DNA of 64,000 bases, from positions 34,675 through 98,674 of the forward strand of contig CANMXU010000019.1 in the NCBI GenBank assembly GCA_947501935.1, read 5' to 3'. This document shows positions 1-7,561 of this stretch, piece by piece (the first letter of the stretch is position 1; each line of letters begins with the position of its first letter). Origin of the DNA: an uncultured Alteromonadaceae bacterium. Its GTDB lineage: Bacteria; Pseudomonadota; Gammaproteobacteria; Enterobacterales; Alteromonadaceae. A program made the position numbers and the translations under genes. Below the pieces are notes generated by a model that was not told the DNA's origin, did not search any database, and was given only the letters and a program-made list of their open reading frames with translations.

Positions 1-719
1 TGTTTAATTTGTTCTACCACTGATTCAGGCACTTCAACATATTCAGCATGCATTATATGGTCGGCAATTTCATCAACACGCACCGGCTGAAAAGTACCAG
101 CGCCAACGTGCAAGGTAACAAAAGCAAAGTTAACGCCTTTGGCTTTTAATGTCGCCAGTAAGGCATCATCAAAATGCAAACCAGCAGTAGGCGCCGCAAC
201 AGCACCCGGCTTTTCATTATAAACGGTTTGATAACGCTCACGGTCGCTGTCTTCATCAGGACGGTCAATATAAGGCGGCAAAGGCATATGGCCAATGTTG
301 TCTAATATTTCTAAAACCGATTGTTCGCTATCAAATTTTAGCTCAAATAAAGCATCGTGACGGGCAACCATGGTCGCTTTCACTTTCCCCTCAAGTAGAA
401 TTTCTGTTCCTACTTTCGGTGACTTACTGGCGCGAATATGGGCAAGTACGCTGCCTTCATCAAGCAAACGTTCAACCAATACTTCAACTTTTCCGCCACT
501 AGTTTTTTGACCAAACATGCGGGCAGGGATAACTCGCGTATTATTAAATACCAATAAATCGCCAGCATTTAACTGCTCGCTTATCGCTAAAAAATTGCTG
601 TCGACGATTTCACCGCTATTGCCATTTAAGGTCATTAAACGACTGGCAGTACGATCAGGTTTTGGGTATCGAGCAATAAGCTCTTCAGGTAAATTAAATG
701 AGAAGTCGGCTACGCGCAT
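1..719 (-). CDS. queA: S-adenosylmethionine:tRNA ribosyltransferase-isomerase (partial, C-terminus off window)
   Basis: QueA transfers and isomerises the ribosyl part of SAM onto preQ1 at tRNA position 34, making epoxyqueuosine in the cytoplasm. The reverse strand from ATG 719 reads [19 protein letters not shown], the typical QueA N-terminus, and later shows [35 protein letters not shown] and [13 protein letters not shown], all family hallmarks. About 239 codons are present of the roughly 350 usual for the family; the 3' part lies beyond base 1. In relatives tgt follows, which cannot be checked here. It is divergent from aceK across 262 bp. Identification is certain. Confidence 0.97.
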   Translation of the reverse strand, partial: MRVADFSFNLPEELIARYPKPDRTASRLMTLNGNSGEIVDSNFLAISEQLNAGDLLVFNNTRVIPARMFGQKTSGGKVEVLVERLLDEGSVLAHIRASKSPKVGTEILLEGKVKATMVARHDALFELKFDSEQSVLEILDNIGHMPLPPYIDRPDEDSDRERYQTVYNEKPGAVAAPTAGLHFDDALLATLKAKGVNFAFVTLHVGAGTFQPVRVDEIADHIMHAEYVEVPESVVEQIK

Positions 720-981
720 TTTTAAGGTCTATTTTGAAGGTATAAATTCTGGCTAAAATAACCGCGCAATTCTAGTGCTGGCAGGGGCTAATAGCAAGGA
801 AAAACTCATATTTAGAGCAAGTATGAAAGTGCAGTTTTTATTATCATGTTTTTTTTGCAATAAATAATAATAACCTTGCTCACTATTTCCTTTGATTATA
901 TTGAGCATTTTACAAAATTGTTCTTACAAAAATCGATTTTTATCGTATGCTGATCAAATGTTTATTTACAGGTAACGACTT

Positions 982-2709
982 ATGGACAATCTTGCTTTCG
1001 CTATTGCGAAAACCATTTTAAATGGCTTTGAACATCATATTGATTTATTTGCTGAAATTACTCAATCTGCCAAGCAGCGTTTTGAAAATTGCCAATGGAA
1101 CGAAGTGCAAGAAGCGGCCAAAGCACGTACTGACTATTATGATAAACGCGTTAAAGAAGCGCTAGCGAAAATTAAGCAAGACTTTTACGTAGGCTCCCTT
1201 GATGAACGCTTATGGAAAGAAGTAAAACAGTTTTATGTGCAAGCCCTCGCTATTCATAACCAACCCGAGTTAGCAGAAAGTTTTTATAATTCTATTTTTT
1301 GCCAACTTTTTGAACGTAAGTATTATCACAACGACTTTATATTTGTTGAAAGCACAGTAGATCGCTTAAAAGAACAACCTGTGCCTGTAATATATACCAG
1401 TTTTACACCTGCTGAAAAAGGCCTTAACCAAACGGTTAAAGATATTTTGCTTAGCCAAAAAACTGACGTGCCATATGAAGATATAGATCGCGATGTTGCC
1501 ACGCTAATAAAGGTTTTCCGCAAGCAAGCCCACAAAACACGCTACCGTTTAGAAGACTTACAATTTGATATTCTCAACTTTGTTTTCTATCGAAATAAAG
1601 GCGCTTACATTATTGGCCGAGTTATCTCCCCTGGTGGTGAAACTCCGTTTATTTTAACCATACTCAATAATGAAAAAGGCGGCTTATATATAGACGCGCT
1701 ATTGACCGACAGTGAAAACATGGCAGTAGTATTTGGTTTTGCCCGTGCATACTTCTTTGTTGACTGTTTGCACCCGCATGCTTTAGTCACCTTTTTAAAG
1801 CGCTTAATTCCCCATAAAACCACTGCCGATTTATATTCAGCAATAGGTTTTCATAAACAAGGTAAAACCCAGTTTTATCGTGACTTTTTAAACCACCTTG
1901 ATACCAGTGATGACAAGTTAGAGTTAGCCGCAGGTATTAAAGGCATGGTGATGTCAGTATTTACTCTACCTTCTTATCCTTATGTATTTAAAATTATTAA
2001 AGATAAGTTTTCGCCCAGTAAAAACATGACCAAAAAAGATGTGAAAGGCAAATACCGCTTGGTTAAGCTGCATGACAGGGTTGGCCGCATGGCTGATACC
2101 ATGGAATATTCTGAAGTCGCTTTTCCTAAAGAACGCTTCTCTGAGGAATTACTGACTGAGCTAACCACGGTAGCGCCATCAATTGTCCGCTTTGAAGATG
2201 ATTTAGTTATTATCGAGCATATGTATATAGAACGCCGCATGGTACCGCTTAACATTTATTTGTCTGATGCTACTGACGAACAATTAGACAATGCCATGTA
2301 TGGCTACGGCAAAGCGATTAAACAGTTGATTGCCGCTGATATTTTCCCTGGAGATATGCTACTGAAAAACTTTGGTGTAACCCGCCATGGCCGAGTGATT
2401 TTTTATGATTATGATGAAATCACTTACATGGACGAAGTTAACTTTAGGGTAAAACCAGAGCCAAAAACTGAAGAGCAAATTTATGCAGCTGAACCTTGGT
2501 ACTCGGTTGAACCAGGCGATATGTTCCCTGAAGAATTAGCCACCTTTGCTTTGGCAAATCCCCGTTACCGTAAAGCGTTTATGAAACATCATCCGGAATT
2601 ATTAGAAGCAGCTTATTGGCAACAGTGCCAACAAAACGTTGCTAAAGGCATATTTGAAGATGTTTTCCCTTACCCTGACGAAGTGCGCTTTTGCAATATT
2701 CATAACTAA
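982..2709 (+). CDS. aceK: Isocitrate dehydrogenase kinase/phosphatase
   Basis: AceK reversibly phosphorylates isocitrate dehydrogenase, diverting isocitrate from the TCA cycle to the glyoxylate bypass on acetate or fatty acids. The 575-residue product matches the family length (E. coli about 578). The kinase-like active site is visible: GDMLLKNFG with Asp458 and Asn463, followed by YDYDE around residues 475-479, the equivalents of the catalytic Asp/Asn and metal-binding Asp. An AGG ribosome-binding core at 970-972 supports ATG 982. Unlike in enterobacteria, aceB and aceA are not adjacent, so the gene appears to be its own unit, followed by the tRNA-Trp gene. Confidence 0.97.
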   Translation: MDNLAFAIAKTILNGFEHHIDLFAEITQSAKQRFENCQWNEVQEAAKARTDYYDKRVKEALAKIKQDFYVGSLDERLWKEVKQFYVQALAIHNQPELAESFYNSIFCQLFERKYYHNDFIFVESTVDRLKEQPVPVIYTSFTPAEKGLNQTVKDILLSQKTDVPYEDIDRDVATLIKVFRKQAHKTRYRLEDLQFDILNFVFYRNKGAYIIGRVISPGGETPFILTILNNEKGGLYIDALLTDSENMAVVFGFARAYFFVDCLHPHALVTFLKRLIPHKTTADLYSAIGFHKQGKTQFYRDFLNHLDTSDDKLELAAGIKGMVMSVFTLPSYPYVFKIIKDKFSPSKNMTKKDVKGKYRLVKLHDRVGRMADTMEYSEVAFPKERFSEELLTELTTVAPSIVRFEDDLVIIEHMYIERRMVPLNIYLSDATDEQLDNAMYGYGKAIKQLIAADIFPGDMLLKNFGVTRHGRVIFYDYDEITYMDEVNFRVKPEPKTEEQIYAAEPWYSVEPGDMFPEELATFALANPRYRKAFMKHHPELLEAAYWQQCQQNVAKGIFEDVFPYPDEVRFCNIHN

Positions 2710-2770
2710 TTGCACAAGTACATGCATAGGTAAAAAGCTAAAAGGTTATTTCAAGGTTACTTTTTAGCGT

Positions 2771-2797
2771 GCAAGTGGTGAGTTTATCGCCACTTGC
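2771..2797 (+). terminator. Hairpin downstream of aceK
   Basis: GCAAGTGG and CCACTTGC form an 8-bp perfect stem, extended by GA/TC across a one-base mismatch. No T-run follows on the + strand, so it is a weak intrinsic terminator candidate or an mRNA-stabilising 3' hairpin. Confidence 0.35.
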
Positions 2798-2838
2798 ACA
2801 ATAAGTAATCGAACAAACCACTATTTTGCAGTTAACGC

Positions 2839-2866
2839 TTTACCTTTTAAATTGCATCAGTATAAT
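2839..2866 (+). promoter_or_regulatory. Sigma-70 promoter of tRNA-Trp
   Basis: A perfect TATAAT -10 (2861-2866) lies 16 bp after TTTACC (2839-2844, 4 of 6 matches to the -35 consensus). The predicted start near 2873 is a few bases before the mature tRNA 5' end, as expected for a stable-RNA promoter. Confidence 0.6.
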
Positions 2867-2879
2867 TCGAATCTGTTGC

Positions 2880-2956
2880 AGGGGTGTAGTTCCAATTGGT
2901 AGAACAGCGGTCTCCAAAACCGACGGTTGGGAGTTCGAATCTCTCCACCCCTGCCA
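2880..2956 (+). tRNA. tRNA-Trp (anticodon CCA)
   Basis: The sequence folds as a cloverleaf: acceptor AGGGGTG/CACCCCT, D stem GTTC/GAAC, anticodon loop CTCCAAA with anticodon CCA, and T arm GGGAG-TTCGAAT-CTCTC. G2953 is the discriminator and CCA (2954-2956) is encoded. It is a lone tRNA gene with its own promoter. No copy of its 3' end was noticed elsewhere in the window, so there is no sign of an integrated element here. Confidence 0.95.
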
Positions 2957-3435
2957 TTTCTTTTCCAAGTTCATTTCTTATTTATCTCTAAAAAAATCCC
3001 TTAAAGTATTTGTTCAACATATCATTCAATAAAAATAACTCTTTTACCTTTTCCTGAATTATACATCCAATTTATTAACACAACTTATTTATACAACTTT
3101 TAATTAAACACTTTCATCACCCTGATATAAAACCGTTTAATTTCAGCTTCAGCCTATAAAAGTTTCAGTTACAGCTTTAGTTACAGCTTTTATCAGTGCC
3201 AGTATCACTATCAATATAGTTGCCTTGGCAACTTCAAGATAACCTCCGCTTCTCCCAAATAAAAACCTTCACTAGGCTAGTGAAGCACCTCAAAGCCAAA
3301 AAAACACAACAAGAAAGGAAGTGAAACTTTCATTTTACACACAATAGCGATATAGTAGCTCACAGTCATTTCACGTGATTTCAAAAAAAACAATATAAAA
3401 TAATAAAAAACAATAAAAAAAAATAGGAAAAGCTT
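2957..3435. other. Intergenic region, AT-rich, no gene seen
   Basis: There are 479 bp between the tRNA and the secreted phosphoesterase. It holds an imperfect run of CAGTTACAGCTT-like repeats (about 3160-3200) and long A-runs before the next start codon (3384-3424). The only long reading frame runs through the tRNA and is rejected. A promoter for the downstream gene presumably lies here, but none could be fixed with confidence. Confidence 0.5.
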
Positions 3436-5289
3436 ATGAAGATATTCACCCCTATATTTACTGTTCCTTCGTCGAGCAAAAAAATTGCCCTAGCGTTTGC
3501 CGGTTGCCTTACTTTAATACCAAGCATTACGGCGGCAGAGCAATACATACGTTTAAAGTCACTTTCTGAAGTTAACGATAAAGCCTATACCGCTGTAGCA
3601 GAAATAGGTGTTGTCGTTAATGGCACAGAAGTTACCAATAAATCAGCTTGGTCTTTACATTATGTAGATAGCGAAGAAACCGTTGCTGAAGATGGCGCAG
3701 CTGTTAACGCTTTCGATGGTAAAAACAAAACCTATTGGCATACCAAGTGGCAAAACGGTTCAACTGGCCAGCCACACGAAATTCAAATCAATTTAGGCGC
3801 AGATCTAGACATTAGCGCTTTTACTTATAAACCGCGTGCTGGCACCCAAGAAAATGGCCGTATTGCTAACTATGAGTTTTACATCAGTGACAATGGTACT
3901 GATTGGGGAAACCCTGTTGCAACAGGTACATTTAAAAATACCGGCACTAAGAAAACCGTAGAATTATCAGATGTAGTAACTCCTCCAGAGCCAGAACCAG
4001 AAAGCAGTTATCGTTACGTACGTTTACGTGCTACCTCTGAAGTCAATGATAAAGCTTATACCGCAATAGCAGAGTTAAATGTATTGGTTGATAGCGCAGC
4101 TATTAGTCAAGATAATTGGACTGTTCACTATGTTGACAGTGAAGAAACCGGCAGCGAATACAACATTGCAGAATATGCAATTGATGGCAATAACAATACC
4201 ATTTGGCATACCGAATGGTCTGGTGCAGCACCGCGACCGCCACATGAAATTCAAATTGATTTAGGCGCAAGTTACGATATTAACGGCTTTGCTTATTTAC
4301 CTCGTCAAAGCAGCCAAGAAAACGGCCGAATTGCTGATTATGAATTTTTTGTTAGTAGCGATGGTACTAATTGGGGCACAGCTGTTGCTTCAGGTACTTT
4401 TGCCAATTCACAAAGTGAAAAGGTCGTATTATTTGATGGCAGCGTAATAGTTCCTGACGGCCCTAAAATCACCTTTGGTGTGGTGGCTGATTGTCAGTAT
4501 GATACCCGCTCGTCAAGCACCGATCGTCAATACAATATTTCTGATGATAAATTGGTTGAAGCAGTAGCATCGTTCAACTCGGTCAGCGTTGATTGGTCAG
4601 TGCACTTAGGTGACTTTATCGATAAAAACTACGAGAACTTTGATACTTTATTACCTATTTGGCGTGATCTAAATAACTGGGGTTACCATGTTTTAGGCAA
4701 TCATGACTTTAGTGTTTTAGACTCACTAAAAGATACCGTACCTGATAAATTAAGCATGCCTGCTCGTTATTACGACTTTACTGATCAAGACTGGCGCTTC
4801 GTCGTCATTGACGGTAATGACTTAAGCTTATATGCCTACCCTGATGGCGATGCTCGTGAGGAAGAGTCGCAAGAGCAATACGACATAATGAAAGCAGGTG
4901 GTGGTAACTTAAACTCTTTCGAAACCTACAATGGTGGTGTAAGCAGTGAACAACTCGCCTGGTTAGAGCAAGTATTAGATGACGCCGATAACAAAGGCCA
5001 ACGAGTTATTTTATTCTCACATTTCCCTGTTTTTCCGGCCAACGTGCATAACTTATGGAATGCAAAAGCTGTGGTAAATATTTTAGAAGACCATAGCGGT
5101 GTTAGAGCTTGGTTTAACGGCCATAACCATAAAGGTAACTACGGCAAGCGCAATGGCATTCACTATGTAACCTTTGACGGCATGGTAGATACCACTGAAA
5201 ATGCTTACAGTATTGTAGAGTTACACGACGATAAAATATTAGTTAAAGGTAGCGGTCACCAAGAAGATATGGTGTTAGCGATAGACTAA
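3436..5289 (+). CDS. Secreted calcineurin-like phosphoesterase with two discoidin (F5/8 type C) domains
   Basis: The 617-residue protein has a signal peptide (likely cleaved near ITAA-EQY, about residue 34), two homologous discoidin-like domains (about 35-190 and 198-345, each starting near SEVNDKAYTA), and a metallophosphoesterase domain from about 350. Dimetal motifs are present in order: ADCQYD (Asp352), GDFID, GNHD, SHFPVF and GHNHKG. The catalytic domain most resembles Mn-dependent ADP-ribose/CDP-alcohol diphosphatases. Export plus carbohydrate-binding-type domains suggest it acts in the periplasm or outside the cell on a phosphodiester or nucleotide-sugar substrate bound near glycans; the substrate is inference. 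A terminator follows at 5391-5422. Confidence 0.85.
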   Translation: MKIFTPIFTVPSSSKKIALAFAGCLTLIPSITAAEQYIRLKSLSEVNDKAYTAVAEIGVVVNGTEVTNKSAWSLHYVDSEETVAEDGAAVNAFDGKNKTYWHTKWQNGSTGQPHEIQINLGADLDISAFTYKPRAGTQENGRIANYEFYISDNGTDWGNPVATGTFKNTGTKKTVELSDVVTPPEPEPESSYRYVRLRATSEVNDKAYTAIAELNVLVDSAAISQDNWTVHYVDSEETGSEYNIAEYAIDGNNNTIWHTEWSGAAPRPPHEIQIDLGASYDINGFAYLPRQSSQENGRIADYEFFVSSDGTNWGTAVASGTFANSQSEKVVLFDGSVIVPDGPKITFGVVADCQYDTRSSSTDRQYNISDDKLVEAVASFNSVSVDWSVHLGDFIDKNYENFDTLLPIWRDLNNWGYHVLGNHDFSVLDSLKDTVPDKLSMPARYYDFTDQDWRFVVIDGNDLSLYAYPDGDAREEESQEQYDIMKAGGGNLNSFETYNGGVSSEQLAWLEQVLDDADNKGQRVILFSHFPVFPANVHNLWNAKAVVNILEDHSGVRAWFNGHNHKGNYGKRNGIHYVTFDGMVDTTENAYSIVELHDDKILVKGSGHQEDMVLAID

Positions 5290-5390
5290 CGTTAAATAGC
5301 GGATAAGTTATAAGCTTCGAAGCCGTAAGTTACAAGCGGATAAGTTATAAGCTGAAAGTTTTAAAAACGCTTTAACCCGTCCTTGAAATA

Positions 5391-5422
5391 AAAAGCAGAA
5401 AGCACTCCTTTCTGCTTTTTTT
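5391..5422 (+). terminator. Intrinsic terminator after the phosphoesterase gene
   Basis: AAAAGCAGAAAG and CTTTCTGCTTTT form a 12-bp perfect stem with a 5-base loop, ending in a T-tract. The A-rich 5' side lets it also serve the opposite strand. Confidence 0.85.
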
Positions 5423-5494
5423 ACGCCTGATATTCCGCTTTTTAGCAAACTCTGTCATCATAGCGCCACGTATCCATTTTCAGAACAGCTGCTG

Positions 5495-5866
5495 ATGACA
5501 ATATCTCGCCGACAATTTGCTCACCTGACCGAAATTGGCATTAATTTATGGCAACGTAAAGCAAGTCAAACATCAACAGAGCAAATAAATGATACTAACG
5601 AAACAGCAACTCGACTTAGTGTAGATATAAAAACACTGAGTAATAGCCAACTGTTTAAAGACCTTTTGACACATTTCAATTTATCGATTGGTGAAGTCAA
5701 CATACAAGATAATAAAATCAATCTTGGCTTTATTAATTGGCAACTTACTAAGCAGACAAAATGCCAATTAAACCAGCAAGTGTTAACCACTCCACCATTA
5801 AGTGAAATAATGCACAGCCCACAATTAAAATGCCAATTGTGGCAATTATTAGCAGAGCAACAATAA
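5495..5866 (+). CDS. holD: DNA polymerase III psi subunit (HolD-like)
   Basis: Psi links the clamp loader, through chi, to SSB. The 123-residue product starts MTISRRQFAHLTEIGINLW, aligning with the E. coli HolD opening (SRRDWQLQQLGITQW), and its end (LSEIMHSPQLKCQLWQLL) parallels the LTDLRANPTARAALWQQI segment of HolD. The middle is poorly conserved, as usual for this fast-evolving subunit. The gene ends two bases before the proposed rimI start, the classical holD-rimI arrangement, which strengthens the call. Confidence 0.85.
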   Translation: MTISRRQFAHLTEIGINLWQRKASQTSTEQINDTNETATRLSVDIKTLSNSQLFKDLLTHFNLSIGEVNIQDNKINLGFINWQLTKQTKCQLNQQVLTTPPLSEIMHSPQLKCQLWQLLAEQQ

Positions 5867-5868
5867 AT

Positions 5869-6318
5869 ATGGCCCTTTCATTCCACACCATAACCACTAA
5901 CGATGTTAGCAAACTTATGCCCATTGAAGAGGCTTGTCATTCCCACCCTTGGACAGAAAAAACTTTCACAAGCTGTACTGGTGGTCGATATTTTGGTGAG
6001 TATTTAATTCAAGATAACAACATTTTGGGCTTTTATGTTGGCGAACATGTGGCCGGTGAAGCGACCTTGATGGATATATGTGTTGACCCAGCCCAGCAAG
6101 GTAGCGGTTTTGGCAAAGCCCTACTTGAGCAATTTATCAAGCAAGCCAAAAACCTTGATAACAACAAGGCATTTTTAGAAGTGCGTTCGAAGAATATATC
6201 AGCACAAATGCTTTATATTAATTATGGTTTTATTGAAATTAGTCGCCGAACTGGCTATTACCCAAGCGCTTCAGGTTTTGGTTATGAAGATGCAATTGTA
6301 ATGTCGGCAAGCTTATAA
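5869..6318 (+). CDS. rimI: Ribosomal protein bS18 alanine N-acetyltransferase
   Basis: RimI is a GNAT enzyme that acetylates the N-terminal Ala of ribosomal protein S18 using acetyl-CoA. Visible features are HPWTEKTF near the N-terminus, the acetyl-CoA loop QQGSGFGKALL, EVRSKNISAQMLYINYGF and the C-terminal YYPSASGFGYEDAIVM. ATG 5869 is chosen over the in-frame ATG 5830: it gives 149 residues, aligns with E. coli RimI from residue 1 and avoids overlap with holD. It is probably translationally coupled to holD, whose stop is two bases upstream. Confidence 0.95.
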   Translation: MALSFHTITTNDVSKLMPIEEACHSHPWTEKTFTSCTGGRYFGEYLIQDNNILGFYVGEHVAGEATLMDICVDPAQQGSGFGKALLEQFIKQAKNLDNNKAFLEVRSKNISAQMLYINYGFIEISRRTGYYPSASGFGYEDAIVMSASL

Positions 6319-6461
6319 ACTAATTTCACCACTTAAACAAAGCACCGATTACAAAATAAAACAACTAGTAACATCGCCTTGCTACTTTATCACCTTTTGA
6401 AAGCCTATTATTTCATCACCTTTAAATTTTGATATAGCTAACAATTAGCACTAGGTGATTT

Positions 6462-6707
6462 ATGTTTAGTCAACTTTCCTTATCAACCGACACCGAAGTT
6501 ATGCCAAGTGAAGTTACTCACTTAGTATTAGCTGAAGCGATCGCGCAAATATCAAAATTAACCGGCCTTTCAAAACAAGCTAGCAAAGCTTTAGTTAAAC
6601 AGCAGTTATTTAATACTAGTGATAAAAAAACCGCTAAGTGTGCAAACGATGAAATAATTACTCATCATGAAACTGACTTTATTTTTGACCTATTTAACAA
6701 TAGTTAA
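6462..6707 (+). CDS. Small protein of unknown function (81 aa)
   Basis: I do not recognise this protein. An AGGTGA ribosome-binding site (6453-6458) at good spacing supports ATG 6462. The sequence is soluble, with a central predicted helix (about residues 18-50, rich in Ala, Lys, Ser and Leu) and an acidic/aromatic tail ending DFIFDLFNNS. There is no signal peptide, no membrane segment and only one Cys. It sits alone between rimI and the candidate small RNA at 6869. A short adaptor or regulator is possible but unsupported. Confidence 0.6.
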   Translation: MFSQLSLSTDTEVMPSEVTHLVLAEAIAQISKLTGLSKQASKALVKQQLFNTSDKKTAKCANDEIITHHETDFIFDLFNNS

Positions 6708-6834
6708 CCTCAGCTCTGCTTAACAAATCATTCTATAGTGGCTAGTTTTAATATTACTTTATATTTCAAGGCATCAAAATTTTCTAGCCTGGTTGAAGTT
6801 AATTCAATTTATTTTAGTTTTTTTAAATTAATTT

Positions 6835-6862
6835 TGAACTAAATCTACAAACACTACTCTTA
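6835..6862 (+). promoter_or_regulatory. Sigma-E-like promoter, small RNA copy A
   Basis: TGAACTA (6835-6841), then exactly 16 bp, then TCTTA (6858-6862). This matches the sigma-E (RpoE) form of GGAACTT, 16 bp, TCnnA. The same arrangement and spacing recur at three other places in the window. Confidence 0.6.
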
Positions 6863-6868
6863 CTTTAC

Positions 6869-6932
6869 GAGAGTTTTATTTCCCTTAAGTGTTTCATGTT
6901 TTATAGCGCATTTTTTAATGCGCTATTTTTTT
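6869..6932 (+). ncRNA. Candidate sigma-E-dependent small RNA, copy A
   Basis: The predicted start is G6869, six bases after the -10, giving about 64 nt. It has a GAGAGT 5' end, a single-stranded segment with TTTCCCTT and TTTCATG, then an intrinsic terminator: TAGCGCATT (6904-6912), TTTT loop, AATGCGCTA (6917-6925) and seven T. There is no reading frame. The CCCTT stretch could pair with an AAGGG Shine-Dalgarno sequence. It is the first of a four-copy family; copies A and B are nearly identical. Expression has not been shown. Confidence 0.65.
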
Positions 6933-7094
6933 GCCTGCAGGATGTAGGTATGACGTGATTCCAGGGATGAAAAAGAACGTCGGCCTGCAGGATGTAGGTA
7001 TGAGGTGATTTCAGGGATGAAAAGAACGTCGGCCTATAGGATGTAGGTATGGCCTAATTACATGAGCGCATGGACGAAATGGAACGTCGGCCTT
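6933..7094 (+). repeat. Intergenic tandem repeat cluster 1 (about 50-58 bp units)
   Basis: Three units start GCCTGCAGGATGTAGGTATG (third: GCCTATAGG) at 6933, 6983 and 7032 and end GAACGTCG. Each contains a small stem CCTGCA/TGTAGG. Units 1 and 2 differ from unit 3 by the middle segment (CGTGATTCCAGGG against GCCTAATTACATGAGCGC). The cluster begins directly at the end of small RNA copy A. Confidence 0.8.
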
Positions 7095-7149
7095 GATTTG
7101 CCTAAATAAAAAGACTTTAAAATTAAATTACAATTAACTCATTTAATTT

Positions 7150-7177
7150 TGAACTAATTCGCAATACACCACTCTTA
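7150..7177 (+). promoter_or_regulatory. Sigma-E-like promoter, small RNA copy B
   Basis: TGAACTA (7150-7156), exactly 16 bp, then TCTTA (7173-7177), the same layout as copy A. The 16-bp spacer itself differs from copy A at many positions while the two boxes are unchanged. Confidence 0.6.
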
Positions 7178-7183
7178 CTTTAC

Positions 7184-7246
7184 GAGAGCTTTATTTCCCT
7201 TAGTTTTTCATGTTTTTTAGCGCATTTATTAATGCGCTATTTTTTT
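7184..7246 (+). ncRNA. Candidate sigma-E-dependent small RNA, copy B
   Basis: The predicted 63-nt RNA starts GAGAGCTTTATTTCCCTT and keeps TTTCATGTTTT. It ends in the terminator TAGCGCATT (7218-7226), TATT loop, AATGCGCTA (7231-7239) plus T-tract. It differs from copy A mainly in the linker (AGTTTTT against AAGTGTT) and the terminator loop. It probably arose by duplication together with its downstream repeat cluster. Confidence 0.65.
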
Positions 7247-7425
7247 GCCTACAGGAAATAGGTATGGCCTAATTACATAAGCGCATGGATGAAAAAGAAC
7301 GTCGGCCTGCAGGATGTAGGTATGGCCTAATCACATAAGCACATAAGCACATAAGCACATAAGCGCATGGACGAAAAAGAACCTCGGACTAGAGGAAATA
7401 GGCATAAGATGATTGCATAAATGCT
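7247..7425 (+). repeat. Intergenic tandem repeat cluster 2
   Basis: Units start at 7247 (58 bp), 7305 (82 bp) and a degenerate one at 7387. The 82-bp unit equals the 58-bp form plus three extra copies of an 8-bp CACATAAG-type motif. The family is the same as at 6933-7094 and again directly follows a small RNA terminator. Confidence 0.8.
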
Positions 7426-7502
7426 AAACAACAACTGTATTTTTCAATAACTCCTTAGCTAAATTACCAACAAAGATTTCTTAATAACGACAAATCAAAT
7501 AG

Positions 7503-7521
7503 AATGATTGTTATTCTCATT
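7503..7521. promoter_or_regulatory. Possible Fur box upstream of selO
   Basis: AATGATTGTTATTCTCATT has outer arms AATGA/TCATT and the half-site ATTCTCATT that is common in Fur boxes. It fits the 7-1-7 pattern TGATAAT-n-ATTATCA at most positions. It lies about 40 bp before the selO start. Iron control of selO would be unusual, so this is tentative. Confidence 0.35.
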
Positions 7522-7561
7522 CCGTATTTGCGTTTAATATCTTTATTAAGAGAGCTTGCCG

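Noticed and set aside
517..756. Open frame of 79 codons on the + strand
   Set aside because: It is antisense to queA, which has clear family motifs; the frame is a shadow.
2880..2956. tRNA-Trp as attachment site of an integrated element
   Set aside because: No integrase and no repeat of the tRNA 3' end were noticed in the window.
2826..3032. Open frame of 68 codons
   Set aside because: It runs through the tRNA-Trp gene and has no ribosome-binding site.
5830..5868. Longer rimI start at ATG 5830
   Set aside because: It would overlap holD and adds 13 residues absent from RimI proteins.
6856..6874. ACTCT...AGAGT as a 5' hairpin of the small RNA
   Set aside because: The left arm overlaps the predicted -10 box and would lie upstream of the transcription start; pairing is not kept in copy D. 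The promoter reading explains the conservation better.
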